From JBHHYS01 sp046757645 (GTDB taxonomy: Bacteria; Acidobacteriota; Terriglobia; Acidiferrales; 2-02-FULL-67-57), in NCBI GenBank assembly GCA_046757645.1, contig JBHHYS010000095.1, positions 1 through 9,362 on the forward strand: a stretch of DNA of 9,362 nt. The letters are read 5' to 3'. Positions 1 through 5,346 of the stretch are shown in pieces; the first letter of the stretch is position 1, and every line of letters begins with the position of its first letter. The notes beneath the pieces were generated by a model. That model ran no database searches. It had not been told where the DNA came from and worked only from the letters and a program-made list of their open reading frames with translations. Position numbers and translations under genes: made by a program.

Positions 1-231
1 CGGTGTCACCACAAACAAGACGTGCAGCACCGCGGACAACACCAGCGCCTGCCCCGGCCAACGCGGGCGCAAGCCCGCGTCGCGGAAGGCGCTCAATGTT
101 ACCTGGGCAGGCAGCACCGGCAGCGGCGTATGCAGCGCACGGAGCGCTTTCAGAAATTCTTGCCAGCGGCCGCTCCAGCCCACACCGAACCGGGGTTGAG
201 CAACGGACACCGGTTCCTCGCCCGGGGCCAT
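1..231 (-). CDS. N-terminal part of a single-pass membrane protein, possibly TonB-like (runs off the left edge)
   Basis: An open frame on the minus strand starts at an ATG (229-231) and stays open for 77 codons to the window edge, so it is 3'-truncated here. The product begins MAPGEEPVSVAQPRFG. It has a polar, Trp- and Arg-containing stretch of about 60 residues, followed by a hydrophobic segment at about residues 61-76 (ALVLSAVLHVLFVVTP). A cytoplasmic N-tail followed by a transmembrane helix containing an S-x-x-x-H pattern recalls the anchor of TonB-family energy transducers, but the diagnostic C-terminal domain lies outside the window. TonB-like is therefore inference only. The gene is divergent from the AsmA-like gene. 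There is no clear Shine-Dalgarno sequence; a TATAAT on the minus strand lies only nine bases upstream of the start codon, which suggests a very short leader. The plus-strand frames over the same bases look like shadows. Confidence 0.55.
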   Translation of the reverse strand, partial: MAPGEEPVSVAQPRFGVGWSGRWQEFLKALRALHTPLPVLPAQVTLSAFRDAGLRPRWPGQALVLSAVLHVLFVVTP

Positions 232-240
232 AGTGCGCCT

Positions 241-246
241 ATTATA
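241..246 (-). promoter_or_regulatory. Candidate -10 box (TATAAT) of the leftward gene
   Basis: Read on the minus strand these bases are a perfect TATAAT. Transcription would be expected to begin about 3 bases before the ATG at 231, giving a nearly leaderless mRNA, consistent with the absence of a Shine-Dalgarno sequence. No good TTGACA-like -35 box is visible at 16-18 bases, so this rests on the -10 box alone. Confidence 0.35.
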
Positions 247-280
247 GCTCACTGACGGCTAACGCCCTGGGCGGAAAACC

Positions 281-309
281 TTGCCCGCGAGAGGCGAATC
301 TGGTAGGAA
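281..309 (+). promoter_or_regulatory. Weak candidate promoter for the AsmA-like gene
   Basis: TTGCCC (281-286) is followed after 17 bases by TAGGAA (304-309), which is preceded by TG at the extended -10 position (301-302). It lies in the divergent intergenic region about 60 bases upstream of the ATG at 370. Both boxes are poor matches to consensus, so this is only a suggestion. Confidence 0.22.
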
Positions 310-369
310 ACGAAAAGCAAATTCAGTCGCGTCCTGCGCCTTCTGGCAGCAGGCCTAGGAGAGGGCCGA

Positions 370-2058
370 ATGGCTTCCCTCGCGTACCGCTCGAAAGCGG
401 TTCGCTTTGCCGGCGTCTTTCTGGGTCTGGTGCTGGCGGGCCTGCTGTTGGCTCCTTACCTGCTGAGCCTCGACCGCTATCGCGCCATCATCGTGGACCA
501 GCTTGAACAAGAAACGGGGCGCGACATCGAGATTGATAAGCTTCGCTTCCACTTTCTTCCCGCCCTGGGTGTGCAGGTGGTGAATTTCCGGGTGCGGAAT
601 CCGCGCGGGTTTGCCGCCGGGGACACGCTGGTCGTGGAGCGGATTGAGGTCGAGCTGGCCCGTGGGCCGCTGCTGCGCCGCCAGGTAGAGGTCAAGTCCG
701 TTACTCTCCGGCGCCCACGGTTGAACCTGCTCGAAAACCAGCGCGGGCAGATGAACTACCATACCCATACCCTGGTGAAACGCCAGCGGGCATCGGGCCG
801 GAAGAAAAGCCGAGCGCAGGAGAAAGCGCCGGGGTGGCTCACCGGAATCGACACTGTGGCGTTGACAGACGCGAGCTTCTGGTCGGGCACCGTCCGGCGA
901 CGCGACCACCGTGTGCATCCCGGCTGGACGCTCAGCGGAATCAACGCGGAGGCCCGGGGGTTCAAGTTCCGAGACCCCCAGTGGCTGCGAAAGGTCGAGG
1001 CCGAGGTGGATTTGAGCGGGATCGAAATCTCGCGCCCCGGCTGGCCGCAGCCCCTGCGCTTGGCCGACGGTGAGTTGCACATCAAGCACAGTACCGCCGA
1101 GGGGGAATTCACGTTGGCGCTGGGTTCTTTGCGCGCCCAGGGCACGCTGAGGCTGGCCAACTTGGAGCGGCCCGTGGCTGACTTCACCTTGGCGATGAAG
1201 GAATTGAACCTGGCGGAAGTGAAAGCGGTGATGGGAGGCAATGGTGTGGGCGGGGATTCTTCGCCTTCGCGCCGCGGCGATCCTCGCCCGCGATTGCTGG
1301 CGCGGGGCACGGTGCGGGTCGACCGAGTACACGTCCCGCCCCTCCGGGCTCAGAATCTCCAATGCGAGATGCGCCTTTACAGCCATCGCCTCGAAGTCGA
1401 GCCCTTCACTCTCGATTTCTACAATGGCCGCAGCCGGGGACGTCTCCAAGTAAACCTCACCCGGGCGTCCTTGTCCACCCAGGCGAACTTCAGCGTTGAG
1501 GGCGTCGAGGTTGCCCAGGTGCTCGAAGCAGCCAGCCCGGGAGCTCAACCCAAGCTGAGGGGCAGGTTCGAAGCCCAGGGCAGCCTGAGGATCCCGCTGG
1601 GCAGGGATGAAACCCTGGCAGGCCTCAGCGGTCAGGGCAACTTCGCCGTGCGCGACGGGGCTTTCCCCGGGCTCAATCTGGAAGGTGTGCTGGCCAAGTT
1701 CCTGGCTATGGGTGTTTCTGGCGACACCACCCGCTTCCGCTTTTTGGGTGGCGACTTCCGGATCGACAACCAGCGCGTCTACAGCGGACGCCTCCGACTG
1801 GAGGCTGAGAGCTTGGAGGCTTCGCTCCAGGGCAGTTTCGGCTTCGACCAGACGCTCAACTACGCGGGTACGGGCGTGCTGACCGGTACAGGAGCGCAGC
1901 CGCAAGAGCCAGCCCGCGACCCCCTCAGCGGCCTGCGGAGCGTTTTCGGCCAGGTGATGCAGCAGACCGTCGGCGGTACCCGCGTCCCATTTACCGTCCG
2001 AGGCACTTTCCAGGAGCCCCGTTTCGTCCTAGCCGGCACCCCCCAACCCATCGGCTAA
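370..2058 (+). CDS. AsmA family protein (envelope/outer-membrane biogenesis)
   Basis: The 562-residue protein begins with a short basic stretch and one hydrophobic helix at about residues 12-32 (FAGVFLGLVLAGLLLAPYLL), an inner-membrane anchor with the rest in the periplasm. The following block, with DRYRAIIVDQLEQETGRDIEI, a LxFxFLPALGVQVxNFRVRNPRGF pattern and a Val/Glu-rich strand ladder, is the typical AsmA N-terminal module. The region at about residues 425-510 (DGAFPGLNLEGVLAKFLAM, then GGDFRIDNQRVYSGRLRLEA) is the usual AsmA C-terminal module. AsmA-like proteins are large beta-rich periplasmic proteins implicated in envelope assembly and lipid transport between membranes; which cargo this one serves cannot be read here. 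A strong AGGAGAGGG (357-365) just upstream supports this ATG. The gene stands alone between a divergent neighbour and a 382-base gap. A long antisense open frame over it is a GC-bias shadow. Confidence 0.88.
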   Translation: MASLAYRSKAVRFAGVFLGLVLAGLLLAPYLLSLDRYRAIIVDQLEQETGRDIEIDKLRFHFLPALGVQVVNFRVRNPRGFAAGDTLVVERIEVELARGPLLRRQVEVKSVTLRRPRLNLLENQRGQMNYHTHTLVKRQRASGRKKSRAQEKAPGWLTGIDTVALTDASFWSGTVRRRDHRVHPGWTLSGINAEARGFKFRDPQWLRKVEAEVDLSGIEISRPGWPQPLRLADGELHIKHSTAEGEFTLALGSLRAQGTLRLANLERPVADFTLAMKELNLAEVKAVMGGNGVGGDSSPSRRGDPRPRLLARGTVRVDRVHVPPLRAQNLQCEMRLYSHRLEVEPFTLDFYNGRSRGRLQVNLTRASLSTQANFSVEGVEVAQVLEAASPGAQPKLRGRFEAQGSLRIPLGRDETLAGLSGQGNFAVRDGAFPGLNLEGVLAKFLAMGVSGDTTRFRFLGGDFRIDNQRVYSGRLRLEAESLEASLQGSFGFDQTLNYAGTGVLTGTGAQPQEPARDPLSGLRSVFGQVMQQTVGGTRVPFTVRGTFQEPRFVLAGTPQPIG

Positions 2059-2180
2059 AGCCCGGTGGCGAACCCCCGCCTAACCCGCCGCTCCGGCGAC
2101 CTCGGTAGAGCGTGTGCCGTCCAGCCGTCCGTGCGGTTCCCGCCCCGCAATCCCCTGCCTCGGGGGCTTACGCAATTTGC

Positions 2181-2209
2181 TTGACTTCGCTCCCAGGCGG
2201 AACCATATT
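2181..2209 (+). promoter_or_regulatory. Candidate sigma-70-type promoter upstream of the fused transferase
   Basis: TTGACT (2181-2186), a 17-base spacer and CATATT (2204-2209) match 5 of 6 and 4 of 6 consensus bases. The expected start of transcription is near 2216, in an A-rich patch. That leaves a leader of about 225 bases before the ATG at 2441, unusually long for this gene-dense window. Confidence 0.45.
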
Positions 2210-2242
2210 GCTAGGGGAAAAAGATTTTTGGGTAACTCCTCC

Positions 2243-2347
2243 TGACCCCCGAGTGAGGGAGATTGGCGCGGGGGGGAGCGCGTTAGCGCCTCCGCCCTCG
2301 GGTAGGACAGTTGAGGGTCACACGCCCGGGCTCCCACGTCCCGGGCG
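2243..2347 (+). promoter_or_regulatory. Candidate structured 5' leader RNA (nested stem plus hairpin)
   Basis: Inverted repeats nest here. TGACCC (2243-2248) pairs with GGGTCA (2315-2320). Inside it, CCGAG (2249-2253) pairs with CTCGG (2297-2301). Inside that, GCGC (2278-2281) and GCGC (2286-2289) form a hairpin with loop GTTA, extended with bulges by a G-run against CTCC/CCC. Immediately downstream is an 8-bp perfect hairpin CGCCCGGG (2323-2330)/CCCGGGCG (2340-2347) with a 9-base loop. No known riboswitch or RNA-family consensus is recognised. GC richness alone can produce such pairings, so this is a hypothesis. Confidence 0.35.
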
Positions 2348-2428
2348 ATATCGAGCAAACCCCCCGGTCGCGGTCGGCCCTGGCTCCAGCGTAGTGGACT
2401 GCTGGTGGCGCCGAACCGTGAGAGCTTA

Positions 2429-2434
2429 GAGGGA
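2429..2434 (+). promoter_or_regulatory. Shine-Dalgarno sequence deciding the start at 2441
   Basis: GAGGGA sits six bases before the ATG at 2441. The in-frame GTG at 2405 would add 12 residues but has no such site in front of it, so 2441 is preferred. Confidence 0.6.
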
Positions 2435-2440
2435 AGCTTT

Positions 2441-3841
2441 ATGTCCGTAGCGGAAAAGCGAAGCCCGCCCATCCGAACGGCTGTGATGCTGTGTGCCGGC
2501 GATGGCCAACGCTTGCGCCCAGTGGCCAATGGAAAGCCGAAGTGCCTGGTGGGCCTGTTGGGACTGACCCTGCTGGAACGCAACCTGCAGACCTTGAAGG
2601 AGGCGGGCATCGAGGAGGTGCTGCTGGTGGTGGGCTACCAGGGCCAGGCGGTCGAGGAGGCGGTCGAGCCGCTCAGGGACGACGGTCTCACCGTCCGCTG
2701 CCTGGCGAACCCCCACTGGCGGAACGGGAACGGCCTTTCCCTGATGCAAGCCCGGGCGGCGGTGCGCGATGAGCCGCGCTTCCTGGTGTTGATGGCGGAC
2801 CACCTGTTTGACCCCGGCACCCTGCGCGACTTCGTGGCCCACGTGCCCGACGATGCTCGCTCCCATCTGCTGGTGGACTTTGACCCCGACGCCGGGGTGG
2901 ACGAGAAGGACGCCACCCACGTCTGCGTTGCGGGGGACGGCCAGATTTGCGCCATCGACAAAGGGCTCGGCGGCGCGCAGGGCGTCGACTGCGGGTTGTT
3001 TGTCTTCACCCAATCCATCTTCCCGGCCTTGGAAAAGTCCTTTGCCGCGGGCGACTACTCGGTTACCGCCGCCGCCCGCTGCCTTGCCCAGGAGCATGGC
3101 TTGGGCAGCATCCGCCGCCAGGAGGGGTTCTGGCAGGACATCGACACCCCGGCCGACTACCAAAACGCCCAAAAGAAACTTCTCGCAGCTCTGGCCAGCC
3201 CCGGGGACGGCTTCATCGCGCACTACCTCAATCGAGCATTGTCCCGCCCCATCACTGCATGGCTTTGCCGCACTCGGGTGACGCCGAATCAAGTTACAAT
3301 TCTCTCTTTACTCATTGGCCTGGCGGGGGCGCTTCTGTTTGTGCTCGGACAACCATTGTGGGCCGGGCTGACCGTGCAACTCGCCTCGATTGTGGATGGC
3401 GTGGACGGCGAACTGGCTCGGCTGAAACGAGACGCCTCGGCCTTCGGCGCCTTCCTGGATTCCTTGCTCGATCGCTACGCCGATGGGCTGATTTTCTTGG
3501 CGATGGGCTACTACGCCTACACCCGCTCGCCCGGCTGGGCGCCGCTTCTGCTGACCGCGGCGGCCCTGCTGGGCGTTCCCCTCTCGATGGTGTTCAAAGA
3601 CCGCTACCGGATCGCCTTTGGTCACTCCTACACCCCTCAGACCCACGACGGGTGGTTTCGTTATCTTCTGCCCAATCGCGACGGGCGCCTGTTCGTAGCC
3701 ATGTTGGGTGGGGTGACCGGCTGGGTGCTTCCCGCCCTGGCCTTCATCGCCCTGGGGTCGCACCTGGTTTTCTTCCGGCGACTGCTGTTTGCGCGAATGC
3801 AACACCTGCGCCGGGTTCGGACCCACGCCGCGCTGCGCTGA
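2441..3841 (+). CDS. Bifunctional nucleotidyltransferase / CDP-alcohol phosphatidyltransferase (IPCT/DIPPS-like)
   Basis: The 466-residue protein fuses two enzymes. Residues about 11-245 are a nucleotidyltransferase: a CAGDGQRLRP loop (18-27), GKPK (31-34), NGNGLSL (95-101), MADH (118-121) and WQDIDTPADY (231-240). The GNG-S-L and DIDTP-DY features are typical of inositol-1-phosphate cytidylyltransferase. Residues about 250-466 are a polytopic CDP-alcohol transferase with TPNQVT (281-286) and the complete signature D319-x2-D322-G323-x2-A326-R327-x8-G336-x3-D340-x3-D344, with several membrane helices around it. In the known family (EC 2.7.7.74 / 2.7.8.34) the first domain makes CDP-inositol and the second joins it to inositol-1-phosphate, giving di-myo-inositol phosphate phosphate, the precursor of the compatible solute di-myo-inositol phosphate. 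Substrate is inferred: no inositol-phosphate synthase is in the window, and another polyol or lipid head group remains possible. All expected motif residues are present, so it looks active. Confidence 0.82.
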   Translation: MSVAEKRSPPIRTAVMLCAGDGQRLRPVANGKPKCLVGLLGLTLLERNLQTLKEAGIEEVLLVVGYQGQAVEEAVEPLRDDGLTVRCLANPHWRNGNGLSLMQARAAVRDEPRFLVLMADHLFDPGTLRDFVAHVPDDARSHLLVDFDPDAGVDEKDATHVCVAGDGQICAIDKGLGGAQGVDCGLFVFTQSIFPALEKSFAAGDYSVTAAARCLAQEHGLGSIRRQEGFWQDIDTPADYQNAQKKLLAALASPGDGFIAHYLNRALSRPITAWLCRTRVTPNQVTILSLLIGLAGALLFVLGQPLWAGLTVQLASIVDGVDGELARLKRDASAFGAFLDSLLDRYADGLIFLAMGYYAYTRSPGWAPLLLTAAALLGVPLSMVFKDRYRIAFGHSYTPQTHDGWFRYLLPNRDGRLFVAMLGGVTGWVLPALAFIALGSHLVFFRRLLFARMQHLRRVRTHAALR

Positions 3842-3926
3842 CCCTCCTTTCCCGTCGGGCTGCTTGCGTTAAGCCGGAAATCAGTGACGCCGGGCGCGGG
3901 CAGAATGTGCGCCGGATGAGCTGCGT

Positions 3927-3955
3927 TTGACACCTGCTAGTCCTTCCACTATTCT
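3927..3955 (+). promoter_or_regulatory. Strong sigma-70-type promoter of the desulfurase-mnmA unit
   Basis: A perfect TTGACA (3927-3932), a 17-base spacer and TATTCT (3950-3955; 4 of 6, with the key first, second and last bases) form the best promoter in the window. The expected transcription start is about 3962, some 20 bases before the ATG at 3982, which argues against the upstream in-frame TTG at 3970. Confidence 0.6.
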
Positions 3956-3981
3956 GGATCGAGAGAGGTTTGAAAGAAGGG

Positions 3982-5178
3982 ATGCGACACGTCTATCTCG
4001 ATTATAACTCCACCACCCCGCTGGCACCGGCGGTGGTGGAGGTGATGCTGCCCTTCCTCACCGAGGAGTTCGGCAACGCCAGCTCCATTCATAGCCTGGG
4101 GCAGCGGGCGCGGGCCGCGGTGGAACGGGCGCGGGGGCAGGTAGCGGCATTGATCGGCGCGCGGGAGAAGGAGATTGTTTTTACCAGTGGCGGCACCGAG
4201 GCGGACAACTTGGCGATTCGCGGCGTAGTGGGTGCCGCCCAGCGACATCAAAAGTCCGGTGCGAGCAAGCACATCATCACCAGCACCATCGAGCACCATG
4301 CGGTGCTCAACACCTGCCAGGCGCTCGAAGCCGAAGGCGTGCAGGTGACCTACGTTCCGGTCAACCGTGCTGGCCGGATTGACCCGGAGGACGTGCGCCG
4401 GGCCCTCACGCCCGACACCGCCCTGATCACCATCATGCACGCCAACAACGAGCTGGGCACTCTCCAGCCCATCGCTGAGATCGCCGCCATCGCTCGCGCC
4501 CACAAGATTCCTTTTCACGCCGATGCGGTGCAGTCGGTCGGCAAGCTTCCCGTTAATGTGGCTGAACTCGGCGTGGATTTGCTCTCCCTGTCGGCGCACA
4601 AGATTTACGGGCCGAAAGGCGTGGGAGCACTCTACGTCCGGCGCGGCGTGCGCTTGAAGCCGCTCTTCTTCGGCGGCCACCACGAGCGCGACCGGCGCCC
4701 CGGCACGGAAAACGTCGCCGGCATCGTGGGTTTCGGGGCTGCGGCGGAGCTGGCCCGGGCCTCTTTGGGCGAAGAAGCGGTGCGACTCCGCCGGCTGCGC
4801 GATCAGCTTGAAAGCTCTATTCTGGCGCGGGTGCCCCACGCAGGCGTGAACGGCGCCACCGATCAGCGCACCCCGAACACCACCAACATCCATTTTGAGT
4901 TTGTCGAGGGCGAGCCCTTGGTGATTGCCCTTGACTTGAAGGGCATCGCCTCCTCCACCGGGGCGGCCTGCTCGGCCGGGGCGGTCGAGCCCTCGCACGT
5001 CCTGACCGCGATCGGCCTCCCGCCCGAGCGTGCGCGCGCCAGCTTGCGGTTTTCCCTCGGTCGGAAAACCACCCGCGAGGATATTGATTACGTGGTCGAG
5101 GTGCTGCCCGGGGTGGTCGAGCACCTGCGCGAACTCTCCCCCCTTTACAAGAAAACCGCTGCCACCACCGCTCGATGA
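3982..5178 (+). CDS. iscS: Cysteine desulfurase, NifS/IscS family (group I)
   Basis: The 398-residue PLP enzyme converts L-cysteine to L-alanine and carries the sulfur as a persulfide for Fe-S clusters and thio-tRNA. The N-terminus HVYLDYNSTTPLAP is canonical. TSGGTEADNLAIRG forms the cofactor pocket, STIEHHAVL holds the His that stacks on PLP, and the Schiff-base lysine is K207 in SLSAHKIYGPKGVG. The persulfide cysteine is C330 in STGAACSAGAVEPSHVL; E. coli IscS has K206 and C328, so length and spacing match. The ATG at 3982 is chosen because the family starts just before the YLD strand. GAGAGG (3963-3968) lies rather far upstream and a GAAGG (3976-3980) too close, so the ribosome-binding site is imperfect. 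No Fe-S scaffold genes are adjacent. The next gene is mnmA, which suggests tRNA thiolation as its main client here. The symbol reflects family resemblance only. Confidence 0.93.
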   Translation: MRHVYLDYNSTTPLAPAVVEVMLPFLTEEFGNASSIHSLGQRARAAVERARGQVAALIGAREKEIVFTSGGTEADNLAIRGVVGAAQRHQKSGASKHIITSTIEHHAVLNTCQALEAEGVQVTYVPVNRAGRIDPEDVRRALTPDTALITIMHANNELGTLQPIAEIAAIARAHKIPFHADAVQSVGKLPVNVAELGVDLLSLSAHKIYGPKGVGALYVRRGVRLKPLFFGGHHERDRRPGTENVAGIVGFGAAAELARASLGEEAVRLRRLRDQLESSILARVPHAGVNGATDQRTPNTTNIHFEFVEGEPLVIALDLKGIASSTGAACSAGAVEPSHVLTAIGLPPERARASLRFSLGRKTTREDIDYVVEVLPGVVEHLRELSPLYKKTAATTAR

Positions 5179-5235
5179 ACTACTCCCGTGGCGGGTGCCG
5201 CGGGGCTCGGCGCCCAGACATAGTTTCGTCAGGCC

Positions 5236-5331
5236 ACGGCTTTAGCCGTCCCGACTGCTGAGGGATAGAAGGGTAGGGCGGGGTTTCAACCCCGCCGAAA
5301 CGGCTGAATGCAAGAAGGCGGCTTTAGCCGC
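5236..5331. repeat. Cluster of three short palindromes (REP-like) between the desulfurase gene and mnmA
   Basis: Three near-perfect inverted repeats lie in the 168-base gap: ACGGCT-TT-AGCCGT (5236-5249), GGCGGGGTT-TC-AACCCCGCC (5277-5296) and GCGGCT-TT-AGCCGC (5318-5331). The first and third share the core CGGCTTTAGCCG. Elements combining GGCTTTAGCC and GGGGTTTCAACCCC palindromes are, to my recollection, dispersed between genes in acidobacterial genomes. That dispersal cannot be shown from one window. The last palindrome ends one base before the GAGGT ribosome-binding site of mnmA, so folding could affect its translation or the stability of the shared message. Confidence 0.6.
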
Positions 5332-5346
5332 TGAGGTCAATTCTTG

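Larger units (their letters stand above)
2059..2440 (+). other. 382-base non-coding gap with promoter and structured leader
   Basis: I see no convincing gene here. A 105-codon frame from a GTG at 2112 has low-complexity Pro/Gly/Arg content and no ribosome-binding site, and is not called. The stretch holds a sigma-70-type promoter at 2181-2209 and then about 225 bases of likely 5' leader with several inverted repeats (2243-2320 and 2323-2347). A short GC hairpin CCCC-tgcctc-GGGG (2152-2165) lies after the AsmA-like gene, but it has no T-tract, so it is not called a terminator. Confidence 0.5.

Noticed and set aside
355..1905. 516-codon open frame antisense to the AsmA-like gene
   Set aside because: High GC keeps the complementary frame open. 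The product is rich in His, Gln, Arg and Ala without recognisable domains, while the plus strand has a complete AsmA protein with a good ribosome-binding site.
2152..2165. GC hairpin after the AsmA-like gene as a terminator
   Set aside because: Stem of only four pairs, with no T-tract following.
2112..2429. 105-codon frame in the gap before the fused transferase
   Set aside because: Starts at a GTG without a ribosome-binding site, is low in complexity, and spans the promoter and stem-forming leader.
2947..3930. 327-codon overlapping plus-strand frame within the fused transferase
   Set aside because: Arg- and Gly-rich shadow in another frame; the main frame carries intact catalytic motifs throughout.
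3949..5124. 391-codon open frame antisense to the cysteine desulfurase gene
   Set aside because: Shadow frame of a strongly conserved enzyme; no domain, ribosome-binding site or promoter on the minus strand.
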